Source: an uncultured Actinomyces sp.
Lineage (GTDB): Bacteria > Actinomycetota > Actinomycetes > Actinomycetales > Actinomycetaceae
Length of the DNA stretch: 64,000 nucleotides
Reading direction: 5' to 3'
NCBI GenBank assembly: GCA_938040725.1
Contig: CALHZX010000090.1
Location: forward strand, 1 to 64,000
A model generated the notes under the pieces. The model saw nothing but the letters and a program-made list of their open reading frames with translations, did not search any database and had not been told where the DNA came from. This document shows, piece after piece, positions 16,293-25,795 of the stretch. Each line of letters opens with the position of its first letter. Position 1 is the stretch's first letter. The translations under genes were made by a program, and so were the position numbers.

Positions 16293-17735
16293 TCAGTAGT
16301 GCACGACCACCGTGTCACCCATGTCGGTCCAGTCGTAGATGAACTTCGCGGCGTCAACGGGCATGTTCACGCAGCCGTGCGAGCCGCCATAGCCGCTCCA
16401 CCCGAAGGAAGAGCGCCAGGGGGCGCCGTGCATCGCGTAGGAGCCGGTGAAGTAGGTGACCCACGGGACGCCTTCGGTCTCGTACTTGCTACCGTCGGCG
16501 TTCTCGCCGCGCATGGTCTGCACGTCGTACTTGAGGTAGACGTGGAAGGTACCGGTGACGGTGGGCGTGTCGGGGGCGCCGGGCACCATGTAGAAGGGGC
16601 CGCCGGCGACCTTGCCGCCAACATAGGCGGTGACGGAGGCGTCGGAGAGGTTGATGTCGACCCACTTTTCGCCCTCGGCGGCCTGGTAGACCAGGTTTTC
16701 GGTGCCTTCGGCGACATGCTTGGTCTCAGAGCCGGGCTCGACGTCGTCGTAGTGGAACAGGCCTTCGTATGCCTTGCCGTCGGTCATGGCGGCGACGACG
16801 TCCTTGGTGATCTGTTCGGTGTTGTTGGTCTTGAGGCCCTTCTTGCCTTCGCGGGCAACGGTCAGGACGTTGCCTTCGGAGTCGACGTTGTCGACGCGGT
16901 TTTCGGGCTTGACGTCGGTCTTGGCGGCCAGGGCGTTGACCCAGTCGGCGACCTTGACGGCGCTGATGGAGGGCGTGTCGAGGCTGCCGTCATCCTTGGT
17001 GAGGAATTCGACCCACTGGACCTTGTCGGAGCGCTCGGCGGTGAAGGTGTCGATGCCGTCGGAGATTTCGATGGGCGTGTCGAGGAGGGCGTTGGCCTTC
17101 TCGGCGGCGGCCTCCGCGTTCTCCGTGGTGATGGAGGGTTCCATCTGGCGCACACTGACGTCCTGGGTGACGGAGGTGAGGGTGGCGCCGGCCTGCTTGA
17201 CGACGGCGGCCACGTCGTCTGTGGACACGCCGTTACCGTTTTGAGCGGGGGTGACGGTGAAGGATTCACCGTCGTCGCCGACAACGACCGCGGCGTCCTT
17301 CATTTCCGAGGTCAGGGTGGAGTTCGCGGTGGTCGCGAGCTTCTTGATGGATTCCTCGCTGACGGTGACGACGGGGTCGACGTTGCGCTTGGAGAAGAGG
17401 GCGCTGATGAACGCGGGGAGGGATGTGGAGCCCTTCATTGCGGCATCGGCGGTCTGGTCGGCGTCGACCGTGATGCCGGCTTCGTTGAGCGAGGCCTGCG
17501 TGGTCTTGCCTTCGACCGTGAGGGTCACGTTGGTGGCGTCGGCACGCTGGTTCACTGCGGAGACGACTTGGTCGCGGGTCATGCCCGCGACGGAGGTTCC
17601 GGCGATGGTGGTGCCGGGCAGGGCACGTCCGGAGTAGTTGGCTGCGTAGACGACGCCGGCGCATACGACGAGGAGGACGAGAGCGCTCACGACGCCGATC
17701 GCCCATCTGGTTTTCAGGGATAGTTTTTTGAGCAT
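16293..17735 (-). CDS. L,D-transpeptidase (YkuD domain) with repeated PG-binding-like region
   Basis: 480 residues. One N-terminal membrane helix (about 10-32) anchors a long extracytoplasmic region with repeated alpha/beta segments resembling peptidoglycan-binding type 4 domains. The C-terminal YkuD domain has MHGAPW (about residue 435) and the active-site SHGCVNM with the catalytic Cys near residue 457. Such enzymes make 3-3 cross-links in the cell wall. A TACGAT box ends eight bases before the ATG, so the transcript is probably nearly leaderless. Confidence 0.9.
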   Translation of the reverse strand: MLKKLSLKTRWAIGVVSALVLLVVCAGVVYAANYSGRALPGTTIAGTSVAGMTRDQVVSAVNQRADATNVTLTVEGKTTQASLNEAGITVDADQTADAAMKGSTSLPAFISALFSKRNVDPVVTVSEESIKKLATTANSTLTSEMKDAAVVVGDDGESFTVTPAQNGNGVSTDDVAAVVKQAGATLTSVTQDVSVRQMEPSITTENAEAAAEKANALLDTPIEISDGIDTFTAERSDKVQWVEFLTKDDGSLDTPSISAVKVADWVNALAAKTDVKPENRVDNVDSEGNVLTVAREGKKGLKTNNTEQITKDVVAAMTDGKAYEGLFHYDDVEPGSETKHVAEGTENLVYQAAEGEKWVDINLSDASVTAYVGGKVAGGPFYMVPGAPDTPTVTGTFHVYLKYDVQTMRGENADGSKYETEGVPWVTYFTGSYAMHGAPWRSSFGWSGYGGSHGCVNMPVDAAKFIYDWTDMGDTVVVHY

Positions 17736-17953
17736 CGTTACCTATCGTATCGCCTCACGCATGGCTACGGGGAAATTCCGTTGAATTTTCAGCTGAGTTA
17801 TCGACCACAACGAAATATGCGAAATACCGCCCTTTCAACCAACGAATCAAACGACAAACGTTATTATTGCCGCGAGTTCCCTCGCCACCTGCGAGAACGC
17901 GAGCCTTTATCCTTGTTGTATATGCGTTTGCCGTCGTTTTTGGGAGGCTTATC

Positions 17954-19276
17954 ATGGCTGCGCCGCGACTTCTTGTTGTGCCCGGAGGCACGTCTATCGG
18001 TGCCGTCGCTCTGGCGAACGCGTCGATTCATAAGCTTGTGGAGCTGTACGAGGAGCGCCAGGCGGACCCGGATCATCCGGCGCCGCACACGGTTGTCATC
18101 CTGCGCACACCGGGGGATGTGCCTCCGGCGACGCTGCGCGGCTCCGCGGTGAGCCCCGAGGATGCGTTCCCCGAGGACCGCTACCCCGGCCTCGCCGAGG
18201 CGATGAACGCGGACCCGCATTTCTTCGACGGTATCGACCTGGTCGTTCCGACGTCGGGGTCGAGCGCGGGCACCCCACGCCTCGTCGGCTTGTCGATTGA
18301 GGCTCTCATTGCGTCGGCAAAGGCCACCGAGCTGGCTCTGGAGGGTTCGGGCCGTTGGATCCTGGCGCTGCCGGCGCACCACATTGCGGGCGCGATGATT
18401 CTGCTGCGCGCGGCGGTCGCGGAGACGAATCCGCAGATCGTGGATACATCCGAGGGCTTTGATCCCCGCGCGCTCCTGCCCGCTATTGCGGGCGCCACGC
18501 AGGATGGGATGCCCGGCTACCTGTCGCTCGTGCCCACCCAGCTCGCACAGTGCCTCGAGGCGGGCGAGGAGGTCGTGGGGCCGATGCGTTCCCTGTCGGC
18601 GATCCTCGTGGGGGGCGCGGCGACGAATCATCAGCTGCTCGACCGCGCGACCAAGGTCGGCCTGAAGGTGCGCCTCACGTACGGCATGACGGAGACGGCG
18701 GGCGGCTGCGTGTACGACGGCAAGCCGCTGCCGGGCACGTCGGTGCGCGCGGTCGACTGGGACGGGCGCACGCGCCTGGCGATTAACGGTCCGACACTGA
18801 TGACTCGTTATTTGGATGCGGAGAGTCCTTTCTTCGACGAGGGCGGCCACCGTTGGCTGCTCACCGGGGACATGGGCATTATCCGGGCTTCTGGGACGGT
18901 GGAGGTGCGTGGTCGCGCGGACGACGTGATCGTTTCGGGTGGCCTGTCGATTGCGCCGGGTCCGGTGCGCCGGGCGGTCCGCTCGTTCGAGGGTGTGTCG
19001 GATGCGTGGATCATGGCGTCGCCGGACGAGAAGTGGGGGCACGTGGTGACTGCGCTGGTAGTGCCCGAGCAGATGCCGTCGGATTCGTTGGAGATGGCGG
19101 AGCTCGGCTCGGCGGTGCGCGAGCACGCGGCCGCTCGGATTGGGCGCGCGCAGGCTCCTCGTCGGGTTGTGGCGGTCAAGGCCCTCCCCTACCTGGGTTT
19201 CGATAAGGTCGATCGCGCTGCTGCAGTGCAGGCCGCGGCCGAGACCTCGGGCACGGAACGGGAGTGGGTGCGCTAA
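17954..19276 (+). CDS. menE: o-Succinylbenzoate-CoA ligase (MenE-like)
   Basis: 440 residues from ATG 17954, which has GGGAGG seven bases upstream. ANL-superfamily motifs: phosphate loop VVPTSGSSAGTPR (about 96-108), LTYGMTETAGG, LLTGDMG, GRADDVIVSGG and a C-terminal lysine in YLGFDKVDR. It activates o-succinylbenzoate with CoA. At ~440 residues it is somewhat short for an acyl-CoA ligase, as usual for actinobacterial MenE. menA follows after 43 bases. Confidence 0.88.
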   Translation: MAAPRLLVVPGGTSIGAVALANASIHKLVELYEERQADPDHPAPHTVVILRTPGDVPPATLRGSAVSPEDAFPEDRYPGLAEAMNADPHFFDGIDLVVPTSGSSAGTPRLVGLSIEALIASAKATELALEGSGRWILALPAHHIAGAMILLRAAVAETNPQIVDTSEGFDPRALLPAIAGATQDGMPGYLSLVPTQLAQCLEAGEEVVGPMRSLSAILVGGAATNHQLLDRATKVGLKVRLTYGMTETAGGCVYDGKPLPGTSVRAVDWDGRTRLAINGPTLMTRYLDAESPFFDEGGHRWLLTGDMGIIRASGTVEVRGRADDVIVSGGLSIAPGPVRRAVRSFEGVSDAWIMASPDEKWGHVVTALVVPEQMPSDSLEMAELGSAVREHAAARIGRAQAPRRVVAVKALPYLGFDKVDRAAAVQAAAETSGTEREWVR

Positions 19277-19306
19277 CCCGCTGCCCTGGTGCGTCCCCGC
19301 TCCAAC

Positions 19307-19312
19307 TACACT
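19307..19312 (+). promoter_or_regulatory. -10 box of menA giving a leaderless transcript
   Basis: TACACT ends seven bases before ATG 19320 and no Shine-Dalgarno intervenes. menA therefore seems to have its own promoter behind menE. Confidence 0.5.
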
Positions 19313-19319
19313 GGTGGGC

Positions 19320-20213
19320 ATGGCTTCCGTTTCGAATTGGATTGAAGGCGCTCGCCTGCGCACCCTCCCTGCCGCCGCTGCACCCGTGATCGTGGGGTCA
19401 GCGGCCGCGCACTACCTGGGGGGTTTCAGCGCGGCGCGCGCTGCCCTGGCGCTGCTCGTGGCACTGGCCCTGCAGGTGGGGGTCAATTACGCGAACGATT
19501 ATTCGGATGGCATTCGCGGGACGGACGATAATCGCAAGGGACCTGCACGCCTGACGGGCGGGGGCCTCGCCAAGCCGAAGACTGTGCTGGCGGCGGCGCT
19601 GGGTTCGTTTGCACTGGCTGGGGTCGCGGGCCTCGCGCTGGTTGCGATTTCTGGTACCTGGTGGTTGATCGCCGCGGGCGTCGCGGCCGTGGTCGCGGCG
19701 TGGTTCTATACGGGCGGCAAGCACCCCTACGCCTATATGGGCATCGGACTGTCAGAGCTCATGGTGTTCGTATTCTTTGGCCTGCTGGCGTGCGTGGGCA
19801 CGACGTGGACGCAGGTGCAGTCGGCCCCGTGGTGGCTGTGGATGAGCGCGTCGGCCCTGGGCCTACTGTCGGTGGCCCTGCTGATGGCCAACAACATTCG
19901 AGATATTCCGACGGACCGCGAGTCAGGCAAGATGACGGCGACGGTGCGCCTGGGGGACCGGACGTCGCGCTGGGTGTTTGCGGCGTGCGCGTGGCTTCCG
20001 GTCATGATGATCGCGGTGCTCGGCGCGGGGGTTGGCTTGCATCCGCTGGCGACGTGCGCGCTGGGCGTGGGCGCGGGCGCGTGGGCGGTCGGCGTGAGCC
20101 TGCCGGTCCTCACCGGCGCCTCGGGTCGCGACCTCATCACGGTGCTGCGCAACACCGGTTTTTTCACGCTGTCGTGGAGTATTCTCGCGGCGATCGTCCT
20201 CGTGATTGCGTAG
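19320..20213 (+). CDS. menA: 1,4-dihydroxy-2-naphthoate polyprenyltransferase (MenA)
   Basis: 297 residues with eight or nine predicted membrane helices, UbiA superfamily. The first Asp-rich prenyl-pyrophosphate site is in NYANDYSDGIRGTD (about residues 57-70), the second in NNIRDIPTDRESGK (about 195-208). It attaches the isoprenoid tail to DHNA at the membrane, giving demethylmenaquinone for MenG. ATG 19320 is chosen by the -10 box and by the MenA-like start WIEGARLRTLPAA. Confidence 0.93.
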   Translation: MASVSNWIEGARLRTLPAAAAPVIVGSAAAHYLGGFSAARAALALLVALALQVGVNYANDYSDGIRGTDDNRKGPARLTGGGLAKPKTVLAAALGSFALAGVAGLALVAISGTWWLIAAGVAAVVAAWFYTGGKHPYAYMGIGLSELMVFVFFGLLACVGTTWTQVQSAPWWLWMSASALGLLSVALLMANNIRDIPTDRESGKMTATVRLGDRTSRWVFAACAWLPVMMIAVLGAGVGLHPLATCALGVGAGAWAVGVSLPVLTGASGRDLITVLRNTGFFTLSWSILAAIVLVIA

Positions 20214-20332
20214 GTTTTCATCGACGAGGCCGGGGCTCCACCCGCTCAGGAGGCCTCGCCGGGCGACGAAATACGACCGCCTGTCAGGTAGGATGACCTA
20301 CAGCACTACTCACCGTTTACGCGGAGGCCACG

Positions 20333-20410
20333 ATGAGCAATGATTCCTACACGGCGGGCGCGCATGCCCCGATGGGCGCGGTTGCCCCGGGTTCGGTGGT
20401 GAAGCCGTGA
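20333..20410 (+). CDS. 25-residue small ORF coupled to the DUF1023 gene
   Basis: ATG 20333 has GGAGG seven bases upstream, a better ribosome binding site than anything before the next gene. It encodes 25 residues starting MSNDSYTAGAHAP. Its TGA overlaps the GTG start of the following gene (GTGA), so translation is probably coupled. It may be a genuine leader peptide or the remnant of a larger gene whose 3' part was deleted. No known family. Confidence 0.5.
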   Translation: MSNDSYTAGAHAPMGAVAPGSVVKP

Positions 20411-22038
20411 ACTGGTTGAGCGTTCTTCAATGGGACCCCACCCCCCTTCGGGACTATTCCTCCAAGTGCACCTCCATGCAGCAGCAGTTGCAGACCGCTG
20501 CTGATGACCTCGTCGCCGACCTCAATAGCCTGACCGGCACTGGACGGACCGTAACGGCCGCCCAGGATAAGCTCCGTAAGCGCATCAAAGCGATCGAAGA
20601 CCTGGTCAATTACTTGATCGGTGCGAGTGAAATCGCTTCAGAAGCTGTGCAAGGCATCAGCAAGATTAAGGCTGATGTCGAAGACGTCAAGCAGTTAGCG
20701 GATTCGTACAGCATCCACATTGATACGAGCGGAGTTGCTTCTTTCCTTCGTTCTGTCGCTGACGAAATCATCGATTTCCTGAAGGATCCCCTTAACCGCA
20801 CGAAGCTCCTGGCGCGAATCACTCAGCGTATCGCCGCAATTATTGCCGAGGCCGACGCTCTTGCCCTCGAGCTAGCGACGATGATCAGAGCCCTCGATAA
20901 GGGAACTTTCGACAACGGCGTGCATTACACCGCTACGGGTTCAAGTCGCCCGACGCTACCTCCGAAGAGTGCTTCTCCTGAGCAAGTAGCAACCTGGTGG
21001 AATGCCTTGTCCGAGAAGGACAAGCAGTGGATGATCGAGCAGCATCCGGACGTCATCGGCAACCTCGAGGGCGTCGACTACACGTCGCGCAATCAGGCGA
21101 ACCGCATCATGCTTCCGCGCCTTCAGAAGCAGGCAGAGGATGAACTCCAGCAGTTCTACGATACTTACGGCACGTCCATCCCCGTGACGCCTGAGAATGC
21201 CGGGTTACTCGCTGAAGAGAAACGCCTGAAAGACCGCGTGACAGCGCTCGATAACATCGACGCAACCCTCAAGAACGAGTCCGACGGTGTTCCCCGCTAC
21301 CTGATGCAGCTTGACCCGAGCGGGCCAAATATACTCGCGGCCGTCTCACAGAATAACCCCGACGACTCTCAGCACATCGGCGTCATCGTGCCCGGCATGA
21401 CGACGAGCGTCGCAGGGAACGGCGAAGGCGGCTCCATCCTCGATTACGACGGTCACGCCACAGTCATGCGACAAGCGGCGCAAGCGGCCGCAAAGCCCGG
21501 AGAAAAGGTCGCGATGGTCGAGTTCTTCGGATACGACGCCCCAGGCAGTCTCGTCGGAGCATCAAACACCTGGATGGCTAACAACGGCGCACCGAAGCTA
21601 GCACGCTTCTTGAACGGCATCGATGCTGTGCGCGAGCACGGTGCTGGCGATGCCCACATCACCGTCGCCAGCCACTCCTATGGATCGACCACGGCGGGCA
21701 TCGCCGCGACACTCGTGGGAGACGGCGTCATCGACGATCTTGTCCAGTTTGGCTCGCCCGGATCAGGCGTCCAGGACGTGGGCGAGTTCCACGTCCCTGA
21801 GGGACACCTCTATGTGAGCGCTGCTCCCTACCTTCACGATGTGGTGCAGGGCGTCGGACCGGATGATTGGTTCGGGAAGAACCCCGACACGATGGATGGC
21901 TACAAGCACCTCTCAGGGGACGTCGGTTCCGCTCCGAGCTCCTATCGACCGTGGGATCAACACAGCGGCTACTTCCAGAAGGACACCCAGGCGAACCAGG
22001 ATATCGCCAGCGTCATTGGAGGGAATCCGCCCTCATGA
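20407..22038 (+). CDS. DUF1023 alpha/beta hydrolase with helical WXG-like N-terminus, likely type VII substrate
   Basis: 543 residues, GTG start. Residues 1-175 are long helices without a signal peptide (LQWDPTPLRDYSSKC at the start), as in type VII-exported polymorphic proteins. The family linker WWNALSEKDKQWMIEQHPD (about 199-217) precedes the hydrolase. The hydrolase has GVIVPGMTTS and the nucleophile elbow ASHSYGSTTAG (Ser near residue 424); a distal His is in DQHSGYF. Probably a secreted esterase or lipase. It forms an operon with the lipoprotein gene (ATGA overlap). Confidence 0.82.
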   Translation: MNWLSVLQWDPTPLRDYSSKCTSMQQQLQTAADDLVADLNSLTGTGRTVTAAQDKLRKRIKAIEDLVNYLIGASEIASEAVQGISKIKADVEDVKQLADSYSIHIDTSGVASFLRSVADEIIDFLKDPLNRTKLLARITQRIAAIIAEADALALELATMIRALDKGTFDNGVHYTATGSSRPTLPPKSASPEQVATWWNALSEKDKQWMIEQHPDVIGNLEGVDYTSRNQANRIMLPRLQKQAEDELQQFYDTYGTSIPVTPENAGLLAEEKRLKDRVTALDNIDATLKNESDGVPRYLMQLDPSGPNILAAVSQNNPDDSQHIGVIVPGMTTSVAGNGEGGSILDYDGHATVMRQAAQAAAKPGEKVAMVEFFGYDAPGSLVGASNTWMANNGAPKLARFLNGIDAVREHGAGDAHITVASHSYGSTTAGIAATLVGDGVIDDLVQFGSPGSGVQDVGEFHVPEGHLYVSAAPYLHDVVQGVGPDDWFGKNPDTMDGYKHLSGDVGSAPSSYRPWDQHSGYFQKDTQANQDIASVIGGNPPS

Positions 22039-22613
22039 GGAAGTTCTTCACCGCCCTTCTCACACTTTTTTCAGTTATCACATGCGCCGCATGCGCACCA
22101 TTTCTTGGAGGATCCATGACCCCGAGCGCCCCCCCGGTGAAATCCGTCGAGGCATTCCAGCACGACCTCGAGCCCACCATCATCACGGCACGTAATGAGC
22201 TCGTCACCGCCGAGAACTTCATGGCATACAAGGACAACTACTTCATTGCTGCCTACATGGATGACGGAAAGAACGTATATTCTTTCCACTCGCGCATGTT
22301 CTTCTTTACCGAGCTGGACACCGACCTGATTCGCGACACCTACAGCGCTCGCCTCCTCCCCCTCGGATTTGAGCTCTCCGAAAAGCGCTGGACCTCCAAC
22401 GGAGTTGATATCGTCCAATTCCTGTGGACCCACGAGGAGTACCACGCCGTGGTCTCGGCGACGACGCGACTGGGCGAGCAAACCTCCACCTACTACTACA
22501 CGGTAGGCAACCCCTCAGATGGATCCAACGGTGATCCCAAACAGCTGATCGACCAGCCCGGACGCATCCCCGACTGGTTCGACCCCAACCTCCCACCGGC
22601 AGGACAAGGATGA
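22035..22613 (+). CDS. Probable lipoprotein, operon partner of the DUF1023 hydrolase
   Basis: 192 residues starting at the ATG that overlaps the hydrolase stop (ATGA). A short hydrophobic N-terminus is followed by TCAACAP, an imperfect lipobox. The mature part has no recognised domain. Hydrolase plus overlapping lipoprotein suggests an immunity or chaperone partner held at the outer face of the membrane; this is inference from gene order. Confidence 0.65.
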   Translation: MRKFFTALLTLFSVITCAACAPFLGGSMTPSAPPVKSVEAFQHDLEPTIITARNELVTAENFMAYKDNYFIAAYMDDGKNVYSFHSRMFFFTELDTDLIRDTYSARLLPLGFELSEKRWTSNGVDIVQFLWTHEEYHAVVSATTRLGEQTSTYYYTVGNPSDGSNGDPKQLIDQPGRIPDWFDPNLPPAGQG

Positions 22614-22690
22614 CGCCACAAGCAACCGCACGCCGAGGAACGCGACCACTCGTGCTCCTCGCGCGTATGCGCCGCGGGTGAGAAAGTAGC

Positions 22691-24148
22691 TCAGCGCCCG
22701 CGGCGGTACAGGTATTCGTGCAGCCAGTCGCCCGCGATGCCGGTCACTGCGGCGACGACGCAGACGAGGGCGACAGCCCGGAATGCGTCCGAGGCGAGCC
22801 ACGGCGTGAACACGCCGATGCCGATCGCGGCGCTGCCCTGCATGGCGAGGTCGTTCATGGCGACGGCGCGCCCATTCTGTCCGGGGGCGACGGTCGCGAA
22901 CACGGTGTCGTAGATGGGTGTGAACAGGGCGCCGAAGCCCGCGTAAATGAGGCACATCGCGGCGGTGATGACCCACGTTCCCATGCTCATGCACAGCGCG
23001 AGGAGGGCGGTGCCCGTCAGGATGAAGCCGATGCACGCGCGCACGGTCCGCCCGCGTCCGATGCGTGACATGACGGCGCCCGACGTCATGGCGGTGGTCA
23101 GGGCGACGCAGTAGGCGGGCAGGAGACGCACGGACACCTGGGCGGGGGTGAGCCCGTAGTAGGCGGCGCCGATGCCGTTCATGAGGGGCGCGACCGTGAA
23201 GTTCATGCAGTAGACGATCAGGATGAGGCTGATCGAGCGCGCCCACGGCACGTTCGTGAAGAAGGAGCGTGTGATGAAGGGGGCGCGCGCACGCCCAATG
23301 TAGCGCCAGAAGAGGACGCCCCCGAGGACGAGGCCGGCGATGAGCCACCAGCGCGGGTTCGCTGCAGCCAGAGTGAGCAGGAGCGCCAGGGAGGAGAAGA
23401 TCGCGAGGCCAACGACGTCGACGCGTCCGGCGCGGGCGCGCGCGGGGACTCGGCGCCCCATGAGGGGCAGGCACGCAAGGCCGGCTAGCGGGATGAGGAG
23501 GAGGAGCGCCCAGTTGATGTCGGCGAGCATGCCGCCCGAGAGCATACCGATCGCGGTGCCGCCCTGGAAGGCCGCGCACATGAGGCCCACGTAGAGGCCT
23601 CGTTTCTTCGGATCACGGATGGCGGTCGCCAAGATCATGTACGCGGAGGCGGCCGCCTGGTAGCCGAGGGTTTGGAGCGCGCGGGCCACGATGACACCGA
23701 GCAAGGACGAGGAGAAGGCGAAGCCGAGCAGCGAGCCCGCGACGATGAGCGCGATGCCCACGTCGACGATGCGGCGTAGCGGGATGAAGTCGCCGAGGGT
23801 CCCGTAGAGGAAGCAGGCGACGCCGAGGATGATGCCGGGAATCGCGGTGATCAGGCTGGAGGCGTCCCCCGCGCCGATGTCCTGGGCGACGCGCAGGTAG
23901 ACCAGGTTGAACCCTTGAAGGGAGACGGTGCCGAGGGCGTAGATGCCGAGAAGCGGCAGGAGCACGCGCGCGGGTCCGTCCGCGTATTCGCCGTCCGTGG
24001 CAACGGTGCGCACGTTGACCGCGGTGGCCGAGGCATCCCCTCGGATGACCTGTGAAGGAACGGTGGCGACGCGGCAGGTGGGACCTGCCGCCCGCGATGA
24101 GATGAAGAATCGGAGCGTGCGCACGGCGATTAGTTCACCATAAATCAA
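22691..24148 (-). CDS. Major facilitator superfamily transporter
   Basis: 485 residues with 12-14 predicted membrane helices starting near residue 60 (VLLPLLGIYALGTVSLQGF). The cytoplasmic loop GTLGDFIPLRRIVD between helices 2 and 3 is the MFS motif A. Drug-efflux (DHA2-like) families look similar, but substrate cannot be read from sequence. The first ~55 residues are polar, and a start further downstream is possible because no ribosome binding site precedes ATG 24148. Convergent with the lipoprotein gene. Confidence 0.82.
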   Translation of the reverse strand: MIYGELIAVRTLRFFISSRAAGPTCRVATVPSQVIRGDASATAVNVRTVATDGEYADGPARVLLPLLGIYALGTVSLQGFNLVYLRVAQDIGAGDASSLITAIPGIILGVACFLYGTLGDFIPLRRIVDVGIALIVAGSLLGFAFSSSLLGVIVARALQTLGYQAAASAYMILATAIRDPKKRGLYVGLMCAAFQGGTAIGMLSGGMLADINWALLLLIPLAGLACLPLMGRRVPARARAGRVDVVGLAIFSSLALLLTLAAANPRWWLIAGLVLGGVLFWRYIGRARAPFITRSFFTNVPWARSISLILIVYCMNFTVAPLMNGIGAAYYGLTPAQVSVRLLPAYCVALTTAMTSGAVMSRIGRGRTVRACIGFILTGTALLALCMSMGTWVITAAMCLIYAGFGALFTPIYDTVFATVAPGQNGRAVAMNDLAMQGSAAIGIGVFTPWLASDAFRAVALVCVVAAVTGIAGDWLHEYLYRRGR

Positions 24149-24309
24149 CCATTTAGTAGTATTGCATGAAACTAGTGCGCGAATGAAGCTGCACTTAACA
24201 CTTCGTATGGGCTAACCCGCACCACCAACTTCGCCAAGGAGCCGCCACAATACGCGACGACACCACTGTGACGTGGCACAATAGAGCATCCCATCGCAAA
24301 GGAGCTCTC

Positions 24310-25215
24310 ATGGCACGCGTCATTGTCGTCGGTTCCATCAACCAGGATGTCACGGTCACGGTCGACCGTTTCCCCTCCCCCGGCGAAACACTCTCCGGCA
24401 CCTCGCTCACCTACAGCCTCGGCGGCAAAGGCGCGAACCAAGCGGCCGCCGCCGCACACTCGGGTGCGACCGTCGTCTTTGTCGGCGCGCTCGGCTCAGA
24501 CCCCTCGGGCCAGCGCCTGCGCTGCGACCTAGCATCCCACGGCGTGGACGTCACGCACCTGCGCGAGGCCGACGGCCCCTCGGGAACCGCACTCATCACG
24601 GTGGCCGCATCGGGAGAGAACACGATCCTCCTGGACGCAGGCGCGAACGCGACTGTGAGCATCACACCAGCCAAGGCCTCGTTGTTCCCCGCCCCCTCCG
24701 ACATCGTCGTCCTCCAGGCGGAGATCCCCGAGCGCGCCAATGCCGAAGCCCTCGCATGGGCGCATTCCTTCGGTGCGCGCGTCCTGCTCAACCTCGCCCC
24801 CGCGCGCCAGACAGACCCCGCGCTCATGGCGCGCATGGACATCCTCGTTGTCAACGAGACGGAGGCCGGCCTCACGCTCGGCATGCCCGCCCCCGCTAGC
24901 CCCATGGAGGCGATCGGCGTCGCGCGCGCACTACGAGGCCTCGGCCCCAAGCACGTCATGGTCACCCTGGGCGCGGATGGGGCTGCGTGGGCGTCGGGCA
25001 GCCAGACCGGGCACTGCCCCGCTCTCACCCTCGGCGAGGCCGTGGACACCACCGGCGCCGGGGACGCGTGCGTGGGTGCACTGGCGGCCGCGATGGCCCT
25101 CGGCAAGCCCTTCGACGAGGCCGTGGCCGACGGCATCCGAGCCGGATCGACGGCGGTCCTCGCGCCCGGCGCCGCCCCCTCGTACGCAGCGCTCCCCCGC
25201 GTGACGCGCGCCTAA
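24310..25215 (+). CDS. Ribokinase / PfkB-family carbohydrate kinase
   Basis: 301 residues; ATG 24310 has AAAGGAG eight bases upstream. PfkB signatures: GGKGANQAAAAA (about residues 38-49) and DTTGAGDACVGALA (about 246-259) with the catalytic Asp in GAGD. VVGSINQDVTV at the N-terminus fits RbsK, which phosphorylates ribose. No ribose transporter or regulator is adjacent. Confidence 0.85.
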   Translation: MARVIVVGSINQDVTVTVDRFPSPGETLSGTSLTYSLGGKGANQAAAAAHSGATVVFVGALGSDPSGQRLRCDLASHGVDVTHLREADGPSGTALITVAASGENTILLDAGANATVSITPAKASLFPAPSDIVVLQAEIPERANAEALAWAHSFGARVLLNLAPARQTDPALMARMDILVVNETEAGLTLGMPAPASPMEAIGVARALRGLGPKHVMVTLGADGAAWASGSQTGHCPALTLGEAVDTTGAGDACVGALAAAMALGKPFDEAVADGIRAGSTAVLAPGAAPSYAALPRVTRA

Positions 25216-25281
25216 GCGCCACGCGGAACGCCCCCAATTGCTCCGGGAGTGAACGCGCCAGCGTGAGGCGCCCCACGCCCC

Positions 25282-25287
25282 TATGCT
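25282..25287 (+). promoter_or_regulatory. -10 box of the PLDc_N-like gene (leaderless)
   Basis: TATGCT ends six bases before ATG 25294, with no Shine-Dalgarno between. Confidence 0.5.
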
Positions 25288-25293
25288 AGGGGC

Positions 25294-25686
25294 ATGGCCA
25301 GAATCGCCCTCGTCATCGCAATGCTCGCGCTCACCATCTACGCTGCCGCCGACTGGCATCGCACGCCCGAAGACGAGATGCCCGGCAAAATCGCCAAGCC
25401 GATATGGCTCATGATCATCCTGTTCACCGCGACGGTCGCCGCCATCGGCCCCATCGCATGGCTCGTCCTGCGCTGGGTATCCCGCGCAGAAAAGAAGCAG
25501 ACGCGCACGCCCCAGGCCCCCAAGCGCCCCTCCGCCCCGGACGACGACCCGGAGTTCCTCTTCCGCCTCGAGCGCGACATCCAACGCAAGCGCCGCGAGG
25601 AAGAACGCCGCGAACGCGAGCGCCGCAAGCGTTCCAACGGCGACGCACCGGACCCCTCCGAGGCCTCGGGCGACGAGGCCCGCTAA
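25294..25686 (+). CDS. Small membrane protein, PLDc_N-like
   Basis: 130 residues: two membrane helices (about 3-19 and 34-60) separated by a short loop, then a highly charged Arg/Glu-rich helix (about 85-115, RRERERRKR). The helix pair with KIAKPIWLMIILF and IGPIAWLVL resembles the N-terminal domain of phospholipase D/cardiolipin synthase proteins, here without the catalytic domain. Such stand-alone proteins are common in actinobacteria; function unknown. Confidence 0.75.
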   Translation: MARIALVIAMLALTIYAAADWHRTPEDEMPGKIAKPIWLMIILFTATVAAIGPIAWLVLRWVSRAEKKQTRTPQAPKRPSAPDDDPEFLFRLERDIQRKRREEERRERERRKRSNGDAPDPSEASGDEAR

Positions 25687-25795
25687 GGGACACCGTTACC
25701 GTCCACCTCAGGCGCTACTTGTCGCGCGCCTCAGACGCGCCCAACCGCAGCGAGACCCGATACCCCGGCCGCTACGGTCAGCCCGGACGCTACCG

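Noticed and set aside
15700..16299. 199-codon open frame in the gap after the alpha-glucosidase
   Set aside because: Pro/Thr/Lys low-complexity peptide across inverted repeats, no ribosome binding site, and runs into the transpeptidase terminator.
16224..17723. 499-codon open frame opposite the L,D-transpeptidase
   Set aside because: Gly/Val/Asp-rich shadow frame with no family features.
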